A stretch of 64,000 nucleotides of DNA from Kitasatospora cheerisanensis KCTC 2395 (GTDB lineage Bacteria; Actinomycetota; Actinomycetes; Streptomycetales; Streptomycetaceae): contig NZ_KK853997.1 of assembly GCF_000696185.1 (NCBI RefSeq), forward strand, positions 2,108,761-2,172,760, read 5' to 3'. The position numbers and the translations under genes are program-made. Below are positions 19,214 through 26,492 of the stretch, piece after piece. Below the pieces are notes generated by a model, which was not told the origin of the DNA, did no database searches, and was given only the letters and a program-made list of their open reading frames with translations. How positions within the stretch are numbered: position 1 is the stretch's first letter; the number at the start of each line of letters is the position of its first letter.

Positions 19214-19255
19214 CCCGGGGCTCAGCTCCCGGGGCTCAGCTCTCGGGCTCAGTTC
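19214..19255. repeat. 14-bp tandem repeat in the transketolase intersubunit gap
   Basis: The unit CCCGGGGCTCAGCT occurs twice head to tail (19214-19227, 19228-19241) and a third, diverged copy runs to 19255, overlapping the stop codon of the upstream subunit. A second, looser pair of ACGTCGGGGTCGG-like units lies just before (about 19160-19190). The array may vary in length between strains and alter spacing within the operon. Confidence 0.7.
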
Positions 19256-19965
19256 TTGGGTTCGACGCGGGCCACCACCACGTGCGGGCGGCCCGGGTGC
19301 GGGGCGGTGAACGCCCGGTACAGCTCCTCGTGGTCGCGGCCGTCCACGGTCGCCGTCGACCAGCCCTCGCCGGCGAACCGGGCCGCGATGCCGCCGTTCC
19401 AGCCGTGCGTGGCCGAGGAGTTGTCGATCACCACGGCGTGCAGCCGCTCCAGCCCGTACGCGCCGGCGAAGGCCACCGCCTCGTGGTTGCTGCCCTCGTC
19501 GAACTCGGCGTCGCCGATCAGCACCCACACCGCCGAGGAGTCCAGGCCCTGCGCCCGCAGCCCCAGCGCCGTGCCGACCGCCAGCGGCAGCCCGTGGCCG
19601 AGCGACCCGGAGCCGATCTCCGCGCCGGGCACCAGCAGCCGGTCCGGGTGGTGGCCGAGCGGCGAGTCGTACGCGCCGAAGCTCGACAGCAGCTCCACCG
19701 GGAAGAAGCCCTTCGCGGCCAGCACCGCGTAGTACGCCATCGGGCCGTGGCCCTTGGACAGCAGGAAGCGGTCCCGGTCCTGCGCGTCCACCGTGTCCGG
19801 GCCGACGTTCAGCACCCGGTCGTACAGCACCCACAGGGCGTCCAGGGTGGAGGTGGCGGCCGGGGTGTGCTTCTCGTCGCCGGTCATCAGCGAGATCAGG
19901 TGCGGCAGGTCGTCCCGGCCCGGGGCGGGGGCGCTGCCGAGGGTGCTCGTTGCGTCGCTCGTCAT
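19249..19965 (-). CDS. Transketolase, N-terminal (thiamine-diphosphate-binding) subunit
   Basis: A 238-residue protein matching the first half of transketolase. It shows FLLSKGHGPMAYYAVLA, the GSLGHGLPLAVGTALG segment and the ThDP/metal motif starting IGDAEFDEGS and ending VVIDNSS. It supplies the cofactor-binding half; the catalytic Glu half is the next gene. ATG at 19963-19965 is chosen, although an ATG four codons upstream (19977) is possible. The start lies only about 16 bp from a SoxR-like palindrome shared with soxR, so the operon is probably redox regulated. The very short leader suggests a leaderless or near-leaderless mRNA. Confidence 0.85.
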   Translation of the reverse strand: MTSDATSTLGSAPAPGRDDLPHLISLMTGDEKHTPAATSTLDALWVLYDRVLNVGPDTVDAQDRDRFLLSKGHGPMAYYAVLAAKGFFPVELLSSFGAYDSPLGHHPDRLLVPGAEIGSGSLGHGLPLAVGTALGLRAQGLDSSAVWVLIGDAEFDEGSNHEAVAFAGAYGLERLHAVVIDNSSATHGWNGGIAARFAGEGWSTATVDGRDHEELYRAFTAPHPGRPHVVVARVEPKN

Positions 19966-19980
19966 GGCCACGAGCATCCA

Positions 19981-20000
19981 ACTTCAAGCCCGCTTCAAGT
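19981..20000. promoter_or_regulatory. SoxR-like operator between transketolase and soxR
   Basis: The 20-mer ACTTCAAGCCCGCTTCAAGT is a palindrome apart from positions 5/16 and the centre (ACTTnAAGCnnGCTTnAAGT). MerR-type sites sit between -35 and -10 elements with a long 19-20 bp spacer. On the minus strand a TTGACT at 19998-20003 overlaps this site, and a weak -10 (GATGCT) follows after about 19 bases. SoxR boxes known from other bacteria also carry CTCAAG/CTTGAG half-sites. The match is by eye; binding is inference. Confidence 0.6.
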
Positions 20001-20031
20001 CAAGCACCGGCCGGCGGTAGGCTCCGGGGGC

Positions 20032-20523
20032 ATGACGCCCTCCCGGCACGACCGCCTCACCATCGGCCAACTCGCCGAGCGCAGCGGCCTCGCCACCTCC
20101 GCGCTGCGCTACTACGAGAGCCTCGGCCTGATCCACTCCGAGCGCACCACCGGAAACCAGCGCCGCTACGCCCGGTCCACGCTGCGCCGGATCGCCTTCG
20201 TCCGGGCCGCCCAGCAGGTCGGCCTCTCCCTCGACGAGGTCCGCACCGCCCTCGCCCGGCTCCCCGAGGACCGCGCCCCCACCCCCCGCGACTGGCACAC
20301 CGTGGCCGGCGCCTGGCAGCACCGCATCGACCGGCAGATCGCCGAACTCCAGCAGATGAAAGCCAAGTTGACGGGATGCATCGGCTGCGGCTGCCTGTCC
20401 CTGAGCCGCTGCGCGCTGTACAACGCCGACGACCGCGCCGCCGCCGCCGGACCGGGCGCCCGCTACCTGCTCACCCGCGACCCGGACGACGGCCCGGAGC
20501 CCGCTGTCGGACCCGAGGGATAG
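20032..20523 (+). CDS. soxR: Redox-sensitive MerR-family regulator SoxR
   Basis: The 163-residue protein has a MerR winged-helix start (LTIGQLAERSGLATSALRYYE, about 9-29), a dimerisation helix, and the SoxR-specific [2Fe-2S] ligands C116, C119, C121 and C127 in CIGCGCLSLSRC. In actinobacteria SoxR responds to redox-active small molecules such as endogenous pigments and switches on a small regulon. The acidic/Gly C-terminal tail beyond residue 135 is longer than in E. coli, as in Streptomyces. ATG at 20032 follows a plausible -10 TAGGCT (20018-20023) by only 8 bases, so the mRNA may be leaderless. It is divergent from the split transketolase. Confidence 0.93.
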   Translation: MTPSRHDRLTIGQLAERSGLATSALRYYESLGLIHSERTTGNQRRYARSTLRRIAFVRAAQQVGLSLDEVRTALARLPEDRAPTPRDWHTVAGAWQHRIDRQIAELQQMKAKLTGCIGCGCLSLSRCALYNADDRAAAAGPGARYLLTRDPDDGPEPAVGPEG

Positions 20524-20630
20524 CCTTGGCCCCGCTCCCGGGCGACCGGTTTCGGCCATCCGTCGTCGAACCGGTTTCCCGGCCGTCTATGCTGCCCCCG
20601 AAAGCGCGTTCCACCGACGGGGGGCCGGAC

Positions 20631-21479
20631 ATGACCGATCATCAGGAGATCTCGCTCGACTGGATGTCCGGCGACCAGAGTCCGCCGCCGTCCGCCGAGC
20701 TGCGCCCGGAAGTGCCGCACCCGGCACGGATGTACGACTACTACATCGGCGGCAAGGACAACTTCCCCGCCGACCGGGCCGCCGCCGAGCAGGTGCTGGC
20801 GCTCAGCCCGCTGGTGCGGATCAGCGCGCTCGCCAACCGCGCCTTCCTGCAGCGCGCCGTGCGCACCCTCGCCGAACAGGGCGTCCGGCAGTTCCTCGAC
20901 ATCGGCACCGGCATCCCCTCGGCGGGCAACACCCACGAGATAGCCCAGTCCGTGGCGCCCTCGTCCCGGGTCGCCTACCTGGACAACGACCCGATCGTGC
21001 TGGTGCACGGCCGGGCCCTGCTGTCCGGCGCCCGCCCGGGCAGCGTCAGCGTCCTGCAGGCCGACCTGCGCGACCCGAAGGCGATCCTCGCCGACCCCGC
21101 CGTCCGCGAACTGCTCGACCTGGACCGGCCGGTGGCCCTGCTGCTGTTCGCGATCCTGCACTTCATCGACGACGCCGACGACCCGTACGCGATCGTCCGC
21201 ACCCTGGTCGACGCGCTGCCCTCCGGCAGCTACCTGGCGCTCTCGCACGCCACCGCCGACTTCGTCGACCCGAACGAGGCCGGCAAGGGCCCCGCCGTGT
21301 ACCGCGCCGCGACCGCGCAGCTCACCATGCGCACCCGCGAGCAGGTGCTGCGCTTCTTCGACGGCCTGGAACTGCTCGACCCCGGCCTGGTCACCGCCCC
21401 GCTGTGGCGGCCCGACCAGGCCCCGCAGGACACCGACGGCGAGGTCGCCATCTGGTCCGGCGTCGCCCGCAAGCCCTGA
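20631..21479 (+). CDS. SAM-dependent methyltransferase of the DUF574/Methyltransf_19 family
   Basis: A 282-residue cytoplasmic protein with the family signature HPARMYDYYIGGKDNFPADR near residue 30, motif I in FLDIGTGIPSAGNTHE, and an acidic SAM-ribose contact in VAYLDNDPIVLVHG. This family is heavily expanded in Streptomyces and its substrates are unknown. ATG at 20631 follows GGGGG by about 6 bases; an upstream in-frame ATG at 20589 would add 14 residues. It follows soxR on the same strand by 107 bp, but there is no reason to link their functions. Confidence 0.85.
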   Translation: MTDHQEISLDWMSGDQSPPPSAELRPEVPHPARMYDYYIGGKDNFPADRAAAEQVLALSPLVRISALANRAFLQRAVRTLAEQGVRQFLDIGTGIPSAGNTHEIAQSVAPSSRVAYLDNDPIVLVHGRALLSGARPGSVSVLQADLRDPKAILADPAVRELLDLDRPVALLLFAILHFIDDADDPYAIVRTLVDALPSGSYLALSHATADFVDPNEAGKGPAVYRAATAQLTMRTREQVLRFFDGLELLDPGLVTAPLWRPDQAPQDTDGEVAIWSGVARKP

Positions 21480-21546
21480 CGCCGCCCGCGGCGCCGCCCG
21501 GCGGCGGTGCGATCATGGGGCTCCCCTCACCGACGGAGCCGCCGCC

Positions 21547-22375
21547 ATGACCGCACTGCCGCCGCCCCTGGTCGACCCCTCCTGGCTGGCCGAGCGCCTC
21601 GCCGACCCCGACCTGGTCGTCCTGGACGCGAGCGTCGGCGCGCACCGCCACGCCGCCCACCGCATCCCCGGCGCCCGCCCGTTCGACCTCGACGGCGCGC
21701 TGTCCGACCAGGCCTCCGACCTGCCGCACACCATGCCCTCGGCCGCCGACTTCCAGCGCGAACTGCGCGCCCTCGGCGTCAACGACCGCTCCACCGTGGT
21801 CGTCTACGACGGCGCCGGCATCTACTCGGCCCCCCGCGCCTGGTGGATGCTGCGCGCCATGGGCTTCGACCGCGCCGCCGTCCTGGACGGCGGACTCCCC
21901 GCCTGGCAGGCCGCCGGACACCCCGTCACCACCGAGCAACTCCCCTGCTCCCCGGGCGACTTCACCGCCCGCCCGCGCCCCGGCCTGCTCGTCGACCGGA
22001 GCGCCGTGGCCGCCGCCCTCGCCGACCCCGACACTGCCGTCCTGGACGCCCGCTCCCACGAGCGCTTCACCGGCGCCGCCCCCGAACCCCGCCCCCACCT
22101 GCGCCGCGGCCACCTCCCGGCTCCACCAGCCTCCCCTTCACCGAGCTCCTCACCCCCGACGGCCGCTACCTCCCCTCCCCGACCTCCACGCCCGCCTCGC
22201 CGCCGCCACCGCCTCCCGCCCCCGCCTCGTCACCACCTGCGGCTCCGGCGTCACCGCCTGCATCCTCGCCTTCGCCGCCCACCTCACCACCCACCCCACC
22301 CCCACCGTCTACGACGGCTCCTGGTCCGACTGGGGCCGCCCCGACGCCGACCTCCCGTTCGCCACGGGCACCTGA
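21547..22375 (+). CDS. Two-domain sulfurtransferase (rhodanese/3-mercaptopyruvate type), interrupted by two frameshifts
   Basis: Residues 1 to about 190 read normally (LVDPSWLAERLADPDLVVLDAS, DGGLPAWQAAGHP). At the CCC run near 22116-22118 the frame must shift to continue GSTSLPFTELLTPDGRY, and again at the CCCC run near 22177-22180 to give DLHARLAAATASRPRLVTTC. The active-site loop CGSGVTAC then lies in the second domain and the protein ends TGT at 22375. Adding one C at each run restores a protein of about 276 residues, the usual family size. It would transfer sulfur from thiosulfate or mercaptopyruvate. Sequencing error is more likely than decay, because everything else is intact. Confidence 0.8.
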
Positions 22376-22387
22376 CGGCCTGCCAAA

Positions 22388-22414
22388 GGCCCCGAGCAGG
22401 ACACGCTCGGGGCC
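22388..22414. terminator. Terminator between sulfurtransferase and the TIR operon
   Basis: A perfect 10-bp stem GGCCCCGAGC/GCTCGGGGCC (22388-22397 with 22405-22414, 7-base loop) lies between convergent genes. On the minus strand it is followed by TTT, so it probably ends the four-gene operon that runs from 27737 to 22422. Confidence 0.75.
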
Positions 22415-22421
22415 GACGGCC

Positions 22422-23738
22422 TCACTCTCCCGCTGACCCCTGCTGGGGCGGATTCCCGGCGGGCGGCATCGAGGCGAACAGCGGGGAGGTCCCGCTGCGG
22501 TCCGTCGCCGGACCGAACCAGTCGGGCTCGGCGTCGTCGGCCGGCCCGGCAACGTATTCGGGTCCGGCAACGTACACGGGCCTGGCGGTGTAGACCGGCC
22601 CGGCAGCGTCGGCGGGAGAGTCCTCGGACTCTGCCCGCACCGCTTGCTCGGTGGCACGCTCGACTCGGTGGAGCCACACCCTCCCCTCGTCGCTGTCGGG
22701 CCTGACACCCAGGTTGCTCATCAGGTCCGCCATCTGCCGCGCGGCCGATCCCTTGCCGTCGGGCTCCGCAGCGGGCGGCGGCACGTGCCCCAGAAGGTCG
22801 AGGAGCTCCTCCTCCTGGTCCGGGAGCTGGTCCTCCCCGTCGGGCCCGGCGTCGAACTGCGGCTCCTGCCTCAGCTGCTCGGCGACCTCCTCGTCCAACT
22901 CCGGGTCCGCCAGCGGGTCCCCGTCCTCACCGGGCCGGTGGTCGACGTAACGGCGGAAGACCTCCGGCACCTCGGTGTCATTGGCAGCCGCAGCCAGTTC
23001 GGCCAGCGGACCGATCAGACTGACTGCCCCCTCGATGTCCTCCTCGTGGCGGGACAGCCACCACACCACCGCCGAACCGGTCGACTTCAGGACCTCGCCA
23101 CCGACGTAGGCGCACCGACTGCGTTCGTACTGCCGCTGATGCTCCCACGCCTCCTCGGCCTTCCGCAGCATGGCCAGCTTCTCCAGCCTGGCCCGATCCT
23201 CCTCCGAAACGCTGACCGTCACGGCCACGGCCATCACGGCCACCATGCCCGAACTGTCGTGCACCTGGGCACCCAGGGCCCCGTTGAGCCGGTAGGCCGC
23301 CAGGTCGGCCTGGGCCGGATGCTCGCCCACAGCGATCTGCCGGGCGCGACTCACGACCGTATCGACGGCCACGGCCGCCATGGCGGCGTGCGCCGACGTG
23401 TGGAACGACCGGGACGGCCGCCACCGAACGGTGGCCGAGAAGCGGAACTCGTAGTCCGGTACACAACTCGGCAGGAGCAGGTTCTCCAACCTGGTTTCGT
23501 GGAACGGCGGTTCGGCCGGTGGTTCGGGCTGCGGCCGGATGTGCTCAATCGGCGGTTGTGCGGCCGGCGGTTCCTGCGGCGTCCTGACTACCAGGAACAG
23601 GCCCGCCAAGGCCATCGCTGTGATGCTCACCAGGGCCCAGAGCCAGATCGGCCAGTGCAGACTCCATCCGACCACGACCGGCAGCAGGCCTCCGACGGCC
23701 ACGGCGAGGAACGCTTGAACCATGTTGCGGTGCCTCAC
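22422..23738 (-). CDS. Membrane-anchored protein of unknown function, last gene of the TIR operon
   Basis: A 438-residue protein. It has two predicted membrane helices (about residues 6-23 and 28-47), then a Pro/Glu-rich linker and a soluble domain (about 80-300). That domain has a beta-rich start (YEFRFSATVRWRP), an Ala-rich helix (AHAAMAAVAVDTVVSRARQI), and a charged helix with coiled-coil character (EEDRARLEKLAMLRKAEEAWEHQRQYE). The layout recalls band-7/SPFH-type membrane scaffolds, but this is only a suggestion. The C-terminal tail is acidic with AGPxY-like repeats. The start is GTG at 23736-23738, overlapping the upstream stop as GTGA. No catalytic motif was seen. Confidence 0.75.
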   Translation of the reverse strand: MRHRNMVQAFLAVAVGGLLPVVVGWSLHWPIWLWALVSITAMALAGLFLVVRTPQEPPAAQPPIEHIRPQPEPPAEPPFHETRLENLLLPSCVPDYEFRFSATVRWRPSRSFHTSAHAAMAAVAVDTVVSRARQIAVGEHPAQADLAAYRLNGALGAQVHDSSGMVAVMAVAVTVSVSEEDRARLEKLAMLRKAEEAWEHQRQYERSRCAYVGGEVLKSTGSAVVWWLSRHEEDIEGAVSLIGPLAELAAAANDTEVPEVFRRYVDHRPGEDGDPLADPELDEEVAEQLRQEPQFDAGPDGEDQLPDQEEELLDLLGHVPPPAAEPDGKGSAARQMADLMSNLGVRPDSDEGRVWLHRVERATEQAVRAESEDSPADAAGPVYTARPVYVAGPEYVAGPADDAEPDWFGPATDRSGTSPLFASMPPAGNPPQQGSAGE

Positions 23739-25687
23739 GAGGCCTCCCAGGAATACGTGGGTTGGTTGTCGTTGCAGAGGTTCTCGTCCATGCCCTGGGC
23801 ACGGTCGATCGAGCGCCAGAAGCGCGCGGCGACGGCCAGCCGGGAAGCGTCGGACAACGGCGGGCCGCCCAGTCCGGTCCGCTGCCACGCCAGGGCCGTC
23901 AGGTACAACTGATTGAGAAGCCCGGTCCGGCGACCGGCCGCCTGCGTCATCACGCCCGGAGCACGCTCCCAAGCGGGGTCCACCGCAGCGGCCGCCAGCC
24001 AGCTACACACCACCGGCTCCCAACCGGCCCGGTCGAGACCGGCCAGAACGCTGCGCCAGACCGGTACCAACTCGGGGGCGGTCGGCTCGATCCGCAGGTG
24101 TGAGGGGTCGAGCAGGGCGATCAGGAGCCGATACCCGAACTTCGGCTCCGACCGGCCGCCGGAGAAGATCCTCTCGAACAGATGCCGGAACAGGCGCCGG
24201 TCGCTCCGGGCCAGTTCGAGCACCGCATAGGTCGCGGCCCCGACGTGGTGCCGGCTGGACAGGTGGTACAGGCGGGTCAGCGCCAGATCGGGATGGGTCG
24301 CAGCCAGCACATGGCGGCAGACATCGGTCAGCGTCTCGGCCAGTCGTGGCGTCAACTGACCTAGGGCGGCGCGCTGGTAGATCTGCTTCCGGGTCGTGGC
24401 ACCGTACTTCTCGTGCTCCAGCCCTTGCGCGATCAACAGCGCGGCCTCGGCCGACAGCGCTCCGTCGGCGCCGGAGGTCCATCGCTCGGCGAGCTCCCAG
24501 AGGTCGTCGGGGCGCCCGACCGCCAACACCTGCTCGGCGAAGCGCGTCACCAACTCCCGGCGCTCCGCCAGCCCGAGACCCGGCAGGTGGACCGCATCGG
24601 CCATCCACTCCACCAAGTGGTCACGCAGGCCTGGAAAGTAGGTCCAGAAGTGCGTTCGCACGGCACCGCTGTAGGCCAGCCGGTCGAAGTCGAGCCGCCC
24701 GCCCTGGCTTCGCGTCATCTGCAGGGCGCGGAGCCGCATGAGCAGATCCGGGCCGACCAGGGCCGACTGACTCTCGACCGGGTGGCGAGCCTGTCGGATC
24801 AGTCCTTCGGCTGCCGCAACGACCGCGTCCATCGGGGCACCGTCGAGCATCGCCCCCGCCAACAGCAGGGCACGGTCCCGGCCCTCGGTCAGACCGTCGA
24901 CCTGCTGTGCGACCTCGTCCGCCCAGTTGGTGACCGCCGGCACCGCCGCCGTGCACCAGTCCGCGAAGGCGGTTCCGTGCCGACGGCTCGCCCTGGCTTC
25001 GCCGATGGTTCGGGCCAGCCGTGCAATGTCCCGCATGGGCGCGCTCGCCAGCAGGTCCTTGAGCTCCGGACGTTCCAGGTCCTCCGATCCGAACGGAAGC
25101 CCGTCCGAACGCAGGTGCCGCGCCAACACGGCGCTCCCTCGGGGCCGTTCGATCCTGACCAGGTAGGGCTGGAGCTCCGGGGCGAGCCTGCGTTCGAGCA
25201 TCGGGGAGAGGATCACCACCAGCCTGGCGCCGGTGCGCTCCGTCGCGGAACGGTAGACACCGAGCCGTTCCCACGCGCCCCGGACATCCTCCATCGCCAG
25301 CGCCGACAGGTCGAGAAGCAACCGATCGTCGGGCCCGACGTCCAGTCGGTCGTCGTCCCCGCGTTCGAGTGAGAGCTCCTCGAAGTTTCCCTCGTCGCCG
25401 TCCAGTTCGTGCAGGAGCACAGTCGCGGCGGCGCGCCGGCCGACCCCCGCCTCACCGGTCAGCAGAACGGTGACTCCCGGTTTGGCCAGGCGATCGGATG
25501 CCTGACCGAGGTTGCGCGGCCGCACGAACCGCTGGCTGAGCCAGCGCCGGTCGTCCGCTGCGATCCGCAGCCGCTCGGCCCTTGAACGCAGGAACTCCCC
25601 TGCATGGAAATGAACGTTCTGATCGCCGGGACCGTTGTTGATCGGCCCCTGGGCATCAATGATCCGGATACTGTCCGGCGTACTCAC
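23735..25687 (-). CDS. P-loop NTPase-like protein with degenerate Walker A, middle gene of the TIR operon
   Basis: A 650-residue protein. Residues 10-30 form a Gly/Asn-rich motif (GPINNGPGDQNVHFHAG) similar to one in the TIR partner. A STAND/AAA-like domain follows with VLLTGEAGVGRRAAA at 74-88, in which the Walker A Lys is replaced by Arg, and a Walker B-like RLLLDLS near 122-128. VVILS near 160 may be a sensor strand. The remaining ~450 residues are predicted helical, without clear repeats. It starts with GTG at 25685-25687, overlapping the TIR stop as GTGA, and ends in another GTGA overlap. In STAND-type systems such a protein senses a trigger and licenses the effector; that role is inferred from context. 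Confidence 0.75.
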   Translation of the reverse strand: MSTPDSIRIIDAQGPINNGPGDQNVHFHAGEFLRSRAERLRIAADDRRWLSQRFVRPRNLGQASDRLAKPGVTVLLTGEAGVGRRAAATVLLHELDGDEGNFEELSLERGDDDRLDVGPDDRLLLDLSALAMEDVRGAWERLGVYRSATERTGARLVVILSPMLERRLAPELQPYLVRIERPRGSAVLARHLRSDGLPFGSEDLERPELKDLLASAPMRDIARLARTIGEARASRRHGTAFADWCTAAVPAVTNWADEVAQQVDGLTEGRDRALLLAGAMLDGAPMDAVVAAAEGLIRQARHPVESQSALVGPDLLMRLRALQMTRSQGGRLDFDRLAYSGAVRTHFWTYFPGLRDHLVEWMADAVHLPGLGLAERRELVTRFAEQVLAVGRPDDLWELAERWTSGADGALSAEAALLIAQGLEHEKYGATTRKQIYQRAALGQLTPRLAETLTDVCRHVLAATHPDLALTRLYHLSSRHHVGAATYAVLELARSDRRLFRHLFERIFSGGRSEPKFGYRLLIALLDPSHLRIEPTAPELVPVWRSVLAGLDRAGWEPVVCSWLAAAAVDPAWERAPGVMTQAAGRRTGLLNQLYLTALAWQRTGLGGPPLSDASRLAVAARFWRSIDRAQGMDENLCNDNQPTYSWEAS

Positions 25688-26439
25688 CTGTCCCGGCCGC
25701 CCTCACGCCCGGACACTCCACCGAACTGCTGCCGGGAATCCCTGACATCACCGCCGTCGAGGTACTGGACTCCCATGCCGTCACCACTGAACTGCGGCCC
25801 GCTGTTCAGATTGCCGCTGCCGGTGTGGATCGGCCCGCGCGGCGAGTTGATCACCGTGCCGGACAGGTCTCCGCCGACGGCGCCGACTCCGTCCCGCATC
25901 CGCAGTCGGCCGACGCGCTCCCGCCCGTCCTTGGCCGGGCGCCCCTCGGGCTCCTTGCGCCGGGAGTCGAGCTTGGCCAGCGCGGGCACCAACTCCGCCA
26001 GATCGTCACCGATCCGAGCGAGGTCCGCATACGAGTTCCGCATGTCCAGTCGGCGGTAGTGGCAGTCAGCGAGCTCGGCGAGCTCGGTCGGCAGCTGGCT
26101 CGCGTCGAAGCGCGGCGAGTCGGCCAGGATCGGAATCACCACGGCACCGCTCTCGAACGCCTCAATGATCTCCCGGCGCGTCCAGTCGGCCGGGTCCTCG
26201 ATTGCGGGCTGCTCTCCCGGCTTTCGCGGTTCGAACCAGTGGCGGCCGATCACCGCGAGCAGCACGTGGCAGCGACGCACTGCAGTGATCAGCTGCTGGG
26301 GGAAGCGGCTGCCGGGCGCGATCGACTTGCTCGCGCGGAACACCTGATCGGTGCCGAACCTGCCGGACAGCTCGTGCTCCAGCAGCGCGGCGACCGCATC
26401 GCCGTCTCCCGTACGGTAGTTGACGAACACGATGGACAA
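25684..26439 (-). CDS. TIR-domain protein, effector candidate of a conflict system
   Basis: The 251-residue protein begins with a TIR domain (1-150). It shows the first strand SIVFVNYRTGDGD, the loop VFRASKSIAPGSRFPQQL, the strand CHVLLAVIG and the helix DWTRREIIEAFESG, where Glu90 occupies the place of the catalytic Glu of NAD-cleaving TIR enzymes. A linker rich in Arg/Glu leads to a C-terminal Gly/Asn-rich segment (185-240) with GPIHTGSGNLN. Bacterial TIR domains in defence systems destroy NAD+ or make cyclic ADP-ribose signals. The start is TTG at 26437-26439, supported by AAGGGA 9 bases upstream. It has no membrane segment. Confidence 0.85.
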   Translation of the reverse strand: MSIVFVNYRTGDGDAVAALLEHELSGRFGTDQVFRASKSIAPGSRFPQQLITAVRRCHVLLAVIGRHWFEPRKPGEQPAIEDPADWTRREIIEAFESGAVVIPILADSPRFDASQLPTELAELADCHYRRLDMRNSYADLARIGDDLAELVPALAKLDSRRKEPEGRPAKDGRERVGRLRMRDGVGAVGGDLSGTVINSPRGPIHTGSGNLNSGPQFSGDGMGVQYLDGGDVRDSRQQFGGVSGREGGRDR

Positions 26440-26492
26440 GCTGAACAGTCCCTTCTAGGACGGATGGACGGGTTGATGCACCGGGCCGCCGC

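Noticed and set aside
22388..22414. A candidate phage attachment site next to the TIR operon
   Set aside because: It is a plain terminator hairpin; no direct repeat flanks the operon and no integrase is present.
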